Below are positions 1-8,576 of a stretch of 64,000 nt of DNA, one piece after another (the stretch's first letter is position 1; each line of letters starts with the position of its first letter). The notes under the pieces are model-generated. The model was not told the DNA's origin. It was given only the letters and a program-made list of their open reading frames with translations, and made no database searches. The position numbers and the translations under genes were made by a program. This DNA comes from Ideonella_A sakaiensis_A (lineage in GTDB: Bacteria; Pseudomonadota; Gammaproteobacteria; Burkholderiales; Burkholderiaceae_C): the NCBI RefSeq assembly GCF_048320135.1, contig NZ_CP182947.1, forward strand, positions 434,001 to 498,000, given 5' to 3'.

Positions 1-56
1 GCTGATGTAGTCTTGCGCCCGATCCGACATCCCACCACAACGAGACCGAGACAAAG

Positions 57-1052
57 ATGACCCCCTTCACTCCGAAATTCGCGCGTCGCCAGGCACTGCT
101 GTCGATCGCCGCAACCGCCCTGGCTGCGACGGCACCGGCCGCCTGGTCGCAGACCTGGCCCGGCCGCGCGGTCACGATCGTCGTGCCCTTCCCTGCCGGC
201 GGAGGCACCGACGCGTTTGCGCGGCCACTGTTCGCCGCGACGACCAAGCTCAGCGGCAAGCAGTTCGTCATCGACAACCGCGGCGGCGCCGGCGGCAACG
301 TCGGTGCGACGACCGCCGCGCGCGCCGCGCCGGACGGCCATACGTTCTTCATGGGTGCGGTCCACCACACGATCGCCCCGTCGATGTATCCGAAGCTCGA
401 CTACAACCTGGAGAATGACTTCGTGCCGGTCGGGCTGATCGCCAGCGTGCCGCAGGTCATCGTCGTCAACCCGCAGAAGGTTCAGGCGACGGATCTGAAG
501 AGCCTGCTCGAGTTCATCCGCAAGAACCCGGGCAAGCTGAACTATGGTTCGGCTGGCAACGGTACCTCGCACCACCTCGCCGGCGAGCTGTTCAAGCTGC
601 AGACCAAGACCTTCATCACGCACATCCCGTATCGCGGCGCCGGCCCGGCGCTGCAGGACCTGATGGCGGGCCAGGTGGACATGATGTTCGACGGCCTCGG
701 CTCGTCGGCCGGACACCTGAAGGGCGGCCGCATCAAGGCGATCGCGATCGGCGCCGAAAAGCGTGCGCCAGGCTTCCCCGACCTGCCGACCGCCGCCGAG
801 GCCGGCGTGCCGACCTACAAGGTCTCGACCTGGTACGGCCTGTGGGCGCCGAAGGGCACGCCGAAGGAGGCGATCGACGGCATGCGCGACCTGATGAGCA
901 AGGCAATGGCGTCCGACGAACTGAAGGCGAGCTGGGCAGCGCTCGGCGCAGAGACACCAAACCTGTACGGCGCCGATTTCGGCAAGTTCGTCTCCAGCGA
1001 GATCCAGCGCTGGGCCGAGGTCGTCAAGGCCTCTGGCGCCAAGCTCGATTGA
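57..1052 (+). CDS. Bug/TctC-family periplasmic solute-binding protein
   Basis: This is a tripartite tricarboxylate transporter receptor of the Bug family, which binds small carboxylates in the periplasm. The protein has 331 residues, the usual family length of about 320-330. The N-terminus has a twin-arginine-like RRQALL stretch at residues 10-15, then an Ala-rich hydrophobic segment and a likely cleavage point near residue 31. The mature protein begins with the family hallmark VPFPAGGGTD, followed by the NRGGAGGN loop and a late AWWGL-like stretch (STWYGLWAP). No TctA or TctB membrane subunit lies nearby, so it is one of the orphan Bug receptors that are abundant in Burkholderiales. The ligand cannot be told from sequence. 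The start ATG follows a purine-rich stretch just upstream. Confidence 0.92.
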   Translation: MTPFTPKFARRQALLSIAATALAATAPAAWSQTWPGRAVTIVVPFPAGGGTDAFARPLFAATTKLSGKQFVIDNRGGAGGNVGATTAARAAPDGHTFFMGAVHHTIAPSMYPKLDYNLENDFVPVGLIASVPQVIVVNPQKVQATDLKSLLEFIRKNPGKLNYGSAGNGTSHHLAGELFKLQTKTFITHIPYRGAGPALQDLMAGQVDMMFDGLGSSAGHLKGGRIKAIAIGAEKRAPGFPDLPTAAEAGVPTYKVSTWYGLWAPKGTPKEAIDGMRDLMSKAMASDELKASWAALGAETPNLYGADFGKFVSSEIQRWAEVVKASGAKLD

Positions 1053-1095
1053 TTCGAGCCACCACCTGCGCGGCCGGCGTGCCGGCCGCGCAACC

Positions 1096-2076
1096 TTAAT
1101 GCGTCATCGCGTGCACCGCCTCGGAGCGGTCCGGAACGGCATAGGCCAGCGGTTCAAGCGCCGCCTGGATGCGCTGCAGCTGCGCCGCGCTGACCAGCCC
1201 GGCAAGCTGGTGCTGGAAGCGTGGCTGCATCGCGCCGGACACGATGTACTGCCAGCGGTAGGCCTTCAGCAACGTCTTGCAGACCGCCTCGGCGCGTGGA
1301 TCGGCGTCCGGAATCTGCGCGATGCGCAGGAAATACCCGGCATCGGCCGCCGCCTGAGCCTGCAGGATGCCGTCGACACCCTGCACCAGCGCGATCAGGT
1401 CGGCGACCGCGGCATCACGCTCGGCGTCTGACGCCAGCTTGCGGTCGACGCGCGTCCACTCGAGTTCGTCGACGATCGCATGCTGCGACTCCTCCTTCCA
1501 GTGGAACAGGAAGATGTCCTTGAACAGCGGCGACAGGCCGTCGGCGGGTGCGATGCTGGCGCGGTAGTGCGCCTGCGAGAACAGCTCGATGTGGCAGGTC
1601 AGCGCCAGCACCGCCCAATCGCACTTGCCGAGCACGAAGGCCGCGACGTCGTTGGCCGGCACGTCGAAGCGGTATCCGTCGGGCATGCCCTCTGCGACCA
1701 GCCGCTCGATGCGGCGGAACAGTTCCTGGTGTTTCAGCTCTTCGTCGGTCACGCGCACCATCGCCTCGAGCGCGATCTGGTCGCCGAGCCGGTGGTCGCG
1801 GCTTTGCTCCAGCATCATCGCGCCGATGAAGCGCTCGACCAGCGCAAACATGTTCGCGTAGGTGCGGCCCTGGACCTGGCCGAACAGGCGGCGCTGGGCC
1901 GGGTCGAGAAAGGCCAGCTCGTCGGCCAGCGACAGCCCGTCGGGCAGAAAACTGTCGCTGAAGTCGAAGTTGCGGCCGCGGATCACGTCGCGGTCGATGT
2001 CCCAGCGGATCCGCTTCGATGCCTCGATCGTGCGGGCATAACGGGCTGAATCGGTGGATTGCAGTTCGGGTTGCAT
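1096..2076 (-). CDS. ferritin-like diiron protein, possibly AurF-like oxygenase
   Basis: The protein has 326 residues, is largely helical and has no signal peptide. Carboxylate/histidine motifs typical of four-helix diiron proteins are visible: DEELKHQE near residue 117 and EESQHA near residue 200, with other Glu and His residues between them (CHIELFSQAHY). This pattern resembles the AurF/ferritin-like oxygenase group, but the substrate is unknown. The ATG is preceded by an AGGAG ribosome site. It is divergent from a hydrolase-LuxR fusion gene, and the 155-base gap between them contains a perfect 8+8 inverted repeat, so the neighbour may regulate it. A non-oxygenase ferritin-like role is also possible. 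Confidence 0.7.
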   Translation of the reverse strand: MQPELQSTDSARYARTIEASKRIRWDIDRDVIRGRNFDFSDSFLPDGLSLADELAFLDPAQRRLFGQVQGRTYANMFALVERFIGAMMLEQSRDHRLGDQIALEAMVRVTDEELKHQELFRRIERLVAEGMPDGYRFDVPANDVAAFVLGKCDWAVLALTCHIELFSQAHYRASIAPADGLSPLFKDIFLFHWKEESQHAIVDELEWTRVDRKLASDAERDAAVADLIALVQGVDGILQAQAAADAGYFLRIAQIPDADPRAEAVCKTLLKAYRWQYIVSGAMQPRFQHQLAGLVSAAQLQRIQAALEPLAYAVPDRSEAVHAMTH

Positions 2077-2086
2077 CAGGCTCTCC

Positions 2087-2118
2087 TCGTGTCATCGCGT
2101 CGGATCGACGTGACACGA
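2087..2118. promoter_or_regulatory. inverted repeat between divergent genes (candidate operator)
   Basis: The arms TCGTGTCA and TGACACGA are perfect 8-base reverse complements separated by 16 bases. The site lies 11 bases upstream of the start codon of the minus-strand diiron gene and about 110 bases before the hydrolase-LuxR gene. Its position suits control of the diiron gene by the LuxR-type neighbour or another dimeric regulator. No -10/-35 pair was assigned. Confidence 0.45.
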
Positions 2119-2231
2119 TGGTCGCTGCCGGCCGCCGGCCGCGCATGGGGCAGCTGTCCCGCGCCAGGCGTCGGTACGGCTCGGATGCCACGCCTGTTTG
2201 GGGTGCCTGTCCCTCGGCGCGACAATCGGCC

Positions 2232-3275
2232 ATGCCGGGCCGCCAGCGCATCCGCCTGATCACCTCGCCCGACGGGGTGCGGATTGCCGTCGCGTCGATC
2301 GGTTGCGGGCCGCCGCTGCTGCGCGCGGCGCACTGGCTGACCCACGTCGAGGACGACAACGCCAGCCCGGTCTGGCGGCCGTGGCTCGACGCGCTGTCGC
2401 GCCACCACACCTATATCCGCTACGACCAGCGCGGCTGCGGCTTGTCGGACCACGGCGTCGCCGATTACTCGCTCGATGCCTGGGTCGGCGATCTCGGCGC
2501 GGTGATCGAGGCGCTGGGCCTCGAGCGCGTCGCGTTGCTGGCGATGTCGCAGGGCGGCGCGGCCGCCATCCGCTATGCGGTCGCGCATCCCGAGCGGGTG
2601 TCGCACCTGGTGCTGATGGGCGCCTACGGACGCGGCGCACTGCGGCGGGAGCCGAGCGATGCCGCACGGCTGGAGGCGCAGACGCTTGTAAACCTGATTC
2701 GGGTCGGCTGGGGCGGCCAGAATCCGGCCTTCCGCGAAGTCTTCACGCGCCGCTTCATCCCTCGCGGCACGACCGAGCAGCTGCGCTGGTGGACCGATCT
2801 GCAGCGCCTGACCTCGAGTGCCGACGATGCGGCGCGGCTGCTCGAAGCCTTCCAGCAGGTTGACGTCACCGATCTGGCGCGGCAGGTCCGAGTGCCGACG
2901 CTGGTGATTCACGCGCGCGGCGATGCCGCGGTGCCATTCGAGGAGGGGCGGCTGCTGGCCGGCTTGATTCCCGGTGCCCGCTTCCTGCCGCTCGACAGCG
3001 ACAACCATGTGCTGCTCGAGGACGAGCCGGCCTGGACGACCTTCCTGACCGAACTGTTTGCGTTCATCGGCACAGGGGATGCGAACGACCCGCTGACGCC
3101 GGCGGAGCGCGAGGTGCTGCGCCTGGTTGCGCGCGGACTCGACAACCACAGCATCGCGATCGAACTCGGCAAGAGCGAAAAAACCGTGCGCAACCAGGTG
3201 TCGAGCATCCTCGACAAGCTCGGGCTGCGCACACGTGCTGAGGCAATCGTGTTCGCGCACGACCGGGGCGGCTGA
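2232..3275 (+). CDS. alpha/beta hydrolase fused to a LuxR-type DNA-binding domain
   Basis: The 347-residue protein joins two domains. Residues 1 to about 275 form an alpha/beta-hydrolase fold, with the nucleophile elbow AMSQGG (Ser106), an acid-loop region HARGDAAVPF and a late SDNHVLLEDEP histidine. The last 60 residues are a LuxR/FixJ helix-turn-helix (LTPAEREVLRLVARG through KTVRNQVSSILDKLG). No receiver or autoinducer-binding domain is present, so the hydrolase-like domain probably acts as the sensor. The ATG at 2232 is chosen because the hydrolase fold starts directly after it; the frame extends upstream but that part looks non-coding and crosses the intergenic inverted repeat. Such fusions are known in proteobacteria, but their ligands are mostly unknown. 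Confidence 0.85.
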   Translation: MPGRQRIRLITSPDGVRIAVASIGCGPPLLRAAHWLTHVEDDNASPVWRPWLDALSRHHTYIRYDQRGCGLSDHGVADYSLDAWVGDLGAVIEALGLERVALLAMSQGGAAAIRYAVAHPERVSHLVLMGAYGRGALRREPSDAARLEAQTLVNLIRVGWGGQNPAFREVFTRRFIPRGTTEQLRWWTDLQRLTSSADDAARLLEAFQQVDVTDLARQVRVPTLVIHARGDAAVPFEEGRLLAGLIPGARFLPLDSDNHVLLEDEPAWTTFLTELFAFIGTGDANDPLTPAEREVLRLVARGLDNHSIAIELGKSEKTVRNQVSSILDKLGLRTRAEAIVFAHDRGG

Positions 3276-3347
3276 GGCTTCGTTTGTCGGTCGCCGTCGC
3301 GCGGCCGGCGTTGCACGACCTGATCACCGGCCAGGCCGGCCAGCCGC

Positions 3348-3854
3348 TCAGTTGCTGCGCAGCTTGTCGCGCTGCTCCCTGGTCAGCACGGCGTCGATGC
3401 GCTTGCGCGTATCGAGGCTCAGTTCGAACATCGCCTTGTGCGCCTCGGCCATCGCCTGGTAGGCCTTGCGCGCGGCCTGCTCGTCGCCCGCTGTCGCACC
3501 ATGGGGCGCGTGCATGTGGAACTCCTGCTGGTGCATCGTGCCCATCAGCGCCCAGCGTGCCTTTGCACTCTCTTCGAGGATGGCGTCGATCTGCTGGCGC
3601 TGCTCGGCGCTGAGGTCCAAGGACACGAACGGTGCGCCGCCGCGGTAACCCCACATCATCCCCGGGCCCATGCCGTAGCCGCCCATCATCCCGGGCCCCA
3701 TGCCTTGGCCACCGTAGCCACCCATCATGCCGGGGCCCATGCCATGGCCACCGTAGCCGCCCATCATGCCGGGGCCCATGCCCGCGTTGGGTTGCGAGCA
3801 GCCGGAGGTGGCAAGCATCAGGCCAGTCACGGCGGCATAAAGATGGCGTCTCAT
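3348..3854 (-). CDS. Spy/CpxP-like Met- and Gly-rich lipoprotein
   Basis: The 168-residue protein begins with a lipoprotein signal (hydrophobic stretch ending LATSGC), so it should be anchored through Cys19. Residues of roughly 24-75 are near-perfect copies of GMGPGMMGGYGG, rich in Met and Gly. The rest is a charged helical region with two LTxxQ-type motifs (LSAEQRQQI and LTREQRDKL), the mark of the Spy/CpxP/CnrX group of periplasmic chaperone and metal-sensing proteins. Methionine-rich repeats often bind copper or silver, which is an inference here. The downstream neighbour on the same strand is a di-haem peroxidase, so a link to metal or oxidative stress is plausible. Confidence 0.75.
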   Translation of the reverse strand: MRRHLYAAVTGLMLATSGCSQPNAGMGPGMMGGYGGHGMGPGMMGGYGGQGMGPGMMGGYGMGPGMMWGYRGGAPFVSLDLSAEQRQQIDAILEESAKARWALMGTMHQQEFHMHAPHGATAGDEQAARKAYQAMAEAHKAMFELSLDTRKRIDAVLTREQRDKLRSN

Positions 3855-3950
3855 GTGGACTCCTTCGGGCTTCAGGAATCTGCATTCTGGTGGTCGTGCA
3901 GGTCAGTCGGCTTGATCGTCGTCAAGCCACAAGCAGCTGCCCTTCCGGTA

Positions 3951-5165
3951 TCAGTCGCATGCCGGCGGCGCGGCCGCTTCCGGCATGCGCGACGCGCCGC
4001 GCTCGTCGGTCAGCGTGTGCAGAAAGGCAGCCAGATCGGCAATCTCGCGGCCGTTCAGCGTCGGTACTCGCAATTCGGCTTTGCCGCTGTCGGCCGGCAC
4101 CCGCGGGCCGATCTGCGCATAACGCGCGACGACGGCCTCGAGCGTGTCGAGGCTGCCGTCATGCATGTACGGCGCGGTCACCGCCACATTGCGCAGCCCC
4201 GGCGTGCGGAACGCGCCGCGCAGCAGGCCATCGTCCACTGGCGCAGGCAGTGCCGGCGGCAGCGCTCGCGCGGGGTCATCATTGTGCGCGCCGCGCAGTG
4301 TGAACCCGCTCGTGCGCAGGCGCCGCAGACCGTCGACGCGACCTGGGTCCGGCTCGGCCCAGGCGATGCCCATTGCGACGCCGGTGACGTGGAAGCGGCC
4401 GTCGCTGAAAGCCGGGCCCGAATGGCATCGTGAACACTGCGCCTTGCCGACAAACAGCGCGAGCCCTCGTTTCGCCGCTGCCGGGTAGCGGCCCGTTGCC
4501 CATGTCTTGCCGGCCGCAAGCGCATCGCGGAAATCGTCGAAAGGCGTGCGGCCGGTCACCAGCGTCTCCTGGAATGCGGCCATCGCTTTTGCCAGATTGA
4601 CCATCACCGCGTCGTCCGGCCGGTCACCCAGCGGACCGAACAGCCTGCGGTAGCGGCAGCCGAGGTCGGCATTGAGCGACAGCCGGCGCGCGACCAGCCG
4701 CGGATTCGAATTCATTTCATCGGGGTCGAGCAGCGGGCGCAGCGTCGCCATCCACAAGCTGTCGCTGGCGCCGGCCCAGCCCCACCACCGTTGCAAGCCC
4801 AGGTTCTCGACCGGTGGCGTATTGCGCCGCGACGGCCCGAGCGCCTGCGCACGGGCGCGCAGATCGGTCCAGCCGCGGTCGGGCTGATGGCAGCTTGCAC
4901 ACGCCACATAACCGTTGCTCGACAACATCGAGTCGAAGAACAGGCGTCTGCCGAAATCGATCGCAAACGGGTCACCGGACAGGCGGTTGCTCGGATCGGT
5001 GCGGATCGCGGGCGGCCACGGGCCGAACGCGAGCATCTGCCGCAGCAGCGGCCCGCGGAAGGTCGCGGCATCGTGTGCCGCTTCGCCTGCTGGCAGTGCG
5101 TCCGGCACGAGCAGCAGCGTGGCGATGGCGGCACACGCCCGCGCAAGCGCGCGGCGGGTGGCCAT
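3951..5165 (-). CDS. di-haem cytochrome c peroxidase family protein
   Basis: This is a member of the bacterial CCP/MauG family, which carries two c-type haems and acts in the periplasm. With the ATG at 5165 the protein has 404 residues and starts with a clear signal peptide (MATRRALARAC then a hydrophobic core ending DALPAG). The first haem site CASCH lies at residues 89-93 and the second, CSRCH, near residue 250. A later PYMHDGSLDTL segment carries the Met often seen as a distal ligand. The frame extends upstream of 5165 but without a sensible signal. Whether it is a true peroxidase or a MauG-like oxidase cannot be decided from sequence. Confidence 0.88.
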   Translation of the reverse strand: MATRRALARACAAIATLLLVPDALPAGEAAHDAATFRGPLLRQMLAFGPWPPAIRTDPSNRLSGDPFAIDFGRRLFFDSMLSSNGYVACASCHQPDRGWTDLRARAQALGPSRRNTPPVENLGLQRWWGWAGASDSLWMATLRPLLDPDEMNSNPRLVARRLSLNADLGCRYRRLFGPLGDRPDDAVMVNLAKAMAAFQETLVTGRTPFDDFRDALAAGKTWATGRYPAAAKRGLALFVGKAQCSRCHSGPAFSDGRFHVTGVAMGIAWAEPDPGRVDGLRRLRTSGFTLRGAHNDDPARALPPALPAPVDDGLLRGAFRTPGLRNVAVTAPYMHDGSLDTLEAVVARYAQIGPRVPADSGKAELRVPTLNGREIADLAAFLHTLTDERGASRMPEAAAPPACD

Positions 5166-5296
5166 GGCCGATTGTGCGCCGCGCCATCCGGACACGTCGA
5201 GTGCAGGCCCTTTTTGGCGGCAGTTCGACGCACGATGCTGGCAGCGGTGTCGGCACTGCGGCATCATCGGTGTTCGATGATCCAAGGAGAATTGCG

Positions 5297-5734
5297 ATGG
5301 CCCGCGTCAGCACCTACCTCCATTTCGTCCGCGAGACCGAACCGGCGTTCACTTTCTACCGCTCGGTTTTCGGCACCGAATTCAACGGCCCGCTGCATCG
5401 CTTCAGCGAGATGCCGAGCGCACCGGGCCAGCCGCCGCTGCCCGAAGCCGACCGCAATCTGGTGATGCATGTCGAACTGCCGATCCTCGGCGGCCATGTG
5501 CTGATGGGCACCGATGCACCGCAGTCGATGGGTTTCAAGCTCAATGCCGGCAACAACGTGTCGATCAACCTCGAACCCGATACCCGCGCCGATGCGGATC
5601 GATTGTTCGCGGCGCTCGCGGACGGCGGCACGGTGCAGATGCCGCTGCAAGAGATGTTCTGGGGCGACTATTTCGGCAGCCTGACCGACCGCTTCGGCGT
5701 GTTGTGGATGGTCAACTGCGCAGCGAAGGTTTGA
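5297..5734 (+). CDS. VOC-superfamily protein (PhnB/glyoxalase-like)
   Basis: The 145-residue protein has the beta-alpha-beta-beta-beta layout of PhnB-type vicinal oxygen chelate proteins: an opening STYLHFVRETEPAFTFYRSVFG, a central HVELPILGGHVLMGTD and a closing FGSLTDRFGVLWMVN. PhnB-like members are usually cytosolic and dimeric and many have no assigned reaction. The ATG at 5297 follows an AAGGAGA ribosome site at the right spacing. The stop codon abuts the left end of a MITE-like repeat. Function beyond the fold is unknown. Confidence 0.88.
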   Translation: MARVSTYLHFVRETEPAFTFYRSVFGTEFNGPLHRFSEMPSAPGQPPLPEADRNLVMHVELPILGGHVLMGTDAPQSMGFKLNAGNNVSINLEPDTRADADRLFAALADGGTVQMPLQEMFWGDYFGSLTDRFGVLWMVNCAAKV

Positions 5735-5897
5735 GGCAACGCTGAACAAGTCCCTCACGGCGAGCGCATCCTCGCTTTCGGCGGTCTGCTGCGTTGCAAA
5801 TCCTCGCCATGGCTGGCGCTATGGCTGCGGTTTGCGCCTTGCACCCCATCCGAAACCGAAGCGCGCTCATTCACGGGGACTTATTCAGCGTCGCCTT
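5734..5897. repeat. MITE-like element with terminal inverted repeats
   Basis: The left end (5734-5754, aggc.acgctgaacaagtccc) and right end (5875-5896, ggggacttattcagcgt.gcct) are imperfect inverted repeats matching at about 19 of 21 positions. About 120 bases lie between them and hold no credible gene. The left end touches the stop codon of the VOC gene. Non-coding size, terminal repeats and intergenic position suggest a miniature inverted-repeat element or REP-like unit. Only one copy is visible in this window. Confidence 0.6.
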
Positions 5898-6022
5898 GGC
5901 CGCCGCGGGTGCGCCTGGACAGTGCAGCCCTCATCAATCGTTGCAATCAAAGATCTTCAATTGCCAATGCTGCCGATCGGTTGCACGATGGCGACCCGTC
6001 CAACAAACCCAGCCAAGCCGCC

Positions 6023-6313
6023 GTGACCGCCATCGACACCACATTCGAGACATTCCGTGACCGCATGCTCGCCGAGGGTTATGACGAGGTCATCGAGCGC
6101 CGCTGGGAGCCCGGCCAGATCGTCCCGACGCACAGCCATCCGTTCGAAGCCAATGCACTGTTCGTGCAGGGCGAGATGTGGCTGACCGAACAGGACGGGC
6201 CGACGCGCCGGCTGGTACCCGGCGATCGCTTCCACCTGCAGGCGAATGTGCCGCACGACGAGCGCTACGGCCCCGAAGGCGGCACCTACTGGGTGGCGCG
6301 GCGGAACGGCTGA
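6023..6313 (+). CDS. small cupin-domain protein
   Basis: With the GTG at 6023 the protein has 96 residues and is one cupin barrel. The metal-binding pattern is visible as THSHPFEANALFVQGEMWL (His-x-His, Glu, Gly) and a second motif around NVPHDERYG. The reading frame extends upstream to a GTG at 5909, but that part has no cupin features and abuts the end of the MITE-like repeat, so the shorter form is preferred. No substrate can be inferred. Confidence 0.75.
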   Translation: MTAIDTTFETFRDRMLAEGYDEVIERRWEPGQIVPTHSHPFEANALFVQGEMWLTEQDGPTRRLVPGDRFHLQANVPHDERYGPEGGTYWVARRNG

Positions 6314-6458
6314 CGGGATCGCGGCTGCAGTCCAATGCAATGCGGCCGAGCTGTGCATCGGCAACCAAAAGTCGTTCAGCCGCTGCTAGAAGCGGAAGGT
6401 GGCGGTCACCATCACAAATGATTCTGCACCCTGCCGCGCCGCCGTCTGCGCCACCGGC

Positions 6459-8522
6459 TCAAGGCAGCTGGTGCAGGACCAGCGGAAGCACCGCAGTGGC
6501 GCCGGCCTCGCGCAGCAGCGCGGCCGCCACCGTCATCGACCAGCCGCTGCGGTAGCGGGCACCGACCAGCAGCAGCGGACCGCCCGGCACCTCGACGTCC
6601 GATCGCAGCGACAACGCCCTGACCAGCGCAGCCACCTTGGCACCCGATGCGATGTCGGCGTCGGGCAGGCGTCCGGACAGTTGCAGCGCGCCGACCAGCG
6701 GCAATCGACCGACCTGCGCAACATGTGCGGCGATCGAGCCGATCAACTGCGGGTATTGATCGGACGGCATCGGCACCACCGCCACCGGCCTGTCTCCCCA
6801 GCTGCGCCGCCAGCGGCCGAGAATGCCGATCAGCCCGTCGAGCAACTGCCGGGGCGCCGCTCCGTCTGGCGCGGCAAACAGCGGCAGCAGCACGTCGGAC
6901 CAACCGGGGTCATCGGCGAAAGCCAGTGCGCGGCCTTCGCTGCAGCCGACGATCTTCCCCTTGCGGCCCCCTTTGCTGGCGCCGCCGCTCGGCCACAGCT
7001 TGCGCGGCTCGATGACCACGTCCTGGCCACGCGCGAACACGCGCGCCGCCTCGGTGCGCGCTGCGGCCGGGCTGGCGCCGGGGCCCGGAAGCCTGCCGGT
7101 GCACACGCTGCAACGCCCGCAGTCGGCCGGCGCGGGGTCGTCCAGCGCCTCCTGCAGAAAACGCATCAGACAACCCTCGCCGGCAGCAAACGAGCGCATC
7201 AACCCTGCCTCGCGTTCGCGCACCTGCGCCAGCGCCTGCCAGCGCTCGTCGTCGAAGGTCCATGCCTTGCCGGTCAGGGCCCAGGCCGATCCCTGACGTT
7301 GCACCACCTCGTCGGCGGCCAGGATCTTCAGCAGGCCCTCGAGCCGCCCGCGACGCATCGTGGTCGCATTTTCGAGTTCGAGCAGGCTCTGCGGCTTGTC
7401 GGTCAGGGCATCGATGATCTTCCCGACGCGTGCTTCGTCGGGCACGCCGGCGGTCGCGAAATAGTCCCAGATCCGTTGATCGGACTCGGCCGGCAGCAGC
7501 ACCGCGACGGCTTCGTCGAGTGCCCGGCCGGCGCGGCCGACCTGCTGGTAATAGGCCACCGGCGAGGCCGGCGAGCCGACGTGGATGCAGAACGCGAGGT
7601 CGGGCTTGTCGTAGCCCATGCCGAGCGCCGAGGTTGCGACCACCGCCTTCAGCGCATTGCGGCGCAGCCCATCCTCGACCTGCTGCCGAATGCCGGCCTC
7701 CAGGCCACCGTAGTAGGCCGCGACCTCGAATCCGCACGAACGAAGAAAGCCGGCCAGCCGTTCGGTCTCGGCGACCGTCAGCGTATAGACGATGCCGGAG
7801 CCCACAAAGGCATCGAGCGCATCGGCAACCCAGGCGTAACGCTGCAGCGCATCGAGGCCGGGTACCACCACCAGCTGCAGTGACGAGCGGGCAAGCGAGC
7901 CGCGAAAGGTGATGGTCTGCGGGCCGAGCTGGCGGGCAATGTCGTGCGTGACCCGATCGTTTGCAGTCGCGGTGGTGGCCAGCACCGGCGTGTCGGCGCC
8001 GATGCCGAGCAAGGTCTTCGCCAGCCGCTGGTAGTCGGGGCGGAAGTCGAAGCCCCAGTCCGAGATGCAGTGCGCCTCGTCGATCACCATCAAGCCGGTC
8101 GCCGCCAGCAGGCCGGGCAGGCGCTTCGCAAAACCGGCGTTGCCGAGCCGTTCGGGAGAGACCAGCAGCACGTCGAGGCGATCGGCGGCGATGTCGTCGA
8201 AGACCGCGTCCCATTCACCGAGGTTGGTCGAGTTGATGGTCTCCGCGCGCAGGCCGGCCTGCGCCGCCGCGGCGACCTGGTCGCGCATCAGCGCCAGCAG
8301 CGGCGAGACGATCAGCGTCGGCCCCTTGCCGCCTGCGCGCAGAGCCGACGTCGCGGCCCAGTAAACCGCCGACTTGCCCCATCCTGTCGCCTGCACGACG
8401 AGCACCCGCGCCCGTTGCTCGACCAGCGCGGCCACTGCAGCCGTCTGGTCTTCGCGCGGCCGTGCCGTCGGCCCCGCCATCGCGGCAAGGATCTGGCGCA
8501 GATGGGTTTCGGCGAGGTTCAT
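6459..8522 (-). CDS. RecQ-family ATP-dependent DNA helicase with extra C-terminal domain
   Basis: The 687-residue protein starts with a superfamily 2 helicase core: motif I ATGWGKS, motif II DEAHCISDWG, SAT-like motif TTATAN, and motif VI QQVGRAGRA. After the core comes a cysteine cluster (CLMRF, then CGRCSVC) like the RecQ zinc subdomain. The last 200 residues do not look like the usual RQC/HRDC part. Instead they include PVAVVPMPS and PLLLVGARYRSGWSM, reminiscent of a phosphoribosyltransferase-type nucleotide-binding loop. It probably unwinds recombination or repair intermediates. It is not a standard recQ, which normally has about 600 residues and an HRDC domain, so no symbol is given. psuG follows downstream on the same strand. 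Confidence 0.85.
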   Translation of the reverse strand: MNLAETHLRQILAAMAGPTARPREDQTAAVAALVEQRARVLVVQATGWGKSAVYWAATSALRAGGKGPTLIVSPLLALMRDQVAAAAQAGLRAETINSTNLGEWDAVFDDIAADRLDVLLVSPERLGNAGFAKRLPGLLAATGLMVIDEAHCISDWGFDFRPDYQRLAKTLLGIGADTPVLATTATANDRVTHDIARQLGPQTITFRGSLARSSLQLVVVPGLDALQRYAWVADALDAFVGSGIVYTLTVAETERLAGFLRSCGFEVAAYYGGLEAGIRQQVEDGLRRNALKAVVATSALGMGYDKPDLAFCIHVGSPASPVAYYQQVGRAGRALDEAVAVLLPAESDQRIWDYFATAGVPDEARVGKIIDALTDKPQSLLELENATTMRRGRLEGLLKILAADEVVQRQGSAWALTGKAWTFDDERWQALAQVREREAGLMRSFAAGEGCLMRFLQEALDDPAPADCGRCSVCTGRLPGPGASPAAARTEAARVFARGQDVVIEPRKLWPSGGASKGGRKGKIVGCSEGRALAFADDPGWSDVLLPLFAAPDGAAPRQLLDGLIGILGRWRRSWGDRPVAVVPMPSDQYPQLIGSIAAHVAQVGRLPLVGALQLSGRLPDADIASGAKVAALVRALSLRSDVEVPGGPLLLVGARYRSGWSMTVAAALLREAGATAVLPLVLHQLP

Positions 8523-8576
8523 CGCCGGATTGTCGGCCGGGCTGAGGCGCGATCCCGAGCCTGGCCCGCCGCAGTC

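Noticed and set aside
3660..3790. Tandem DNA repeats of about 36 bases
   Set aside because: They are in-frame copies of GMGPGMMGGYGG in the Spy-like lipoprotein, not an intergenic array.
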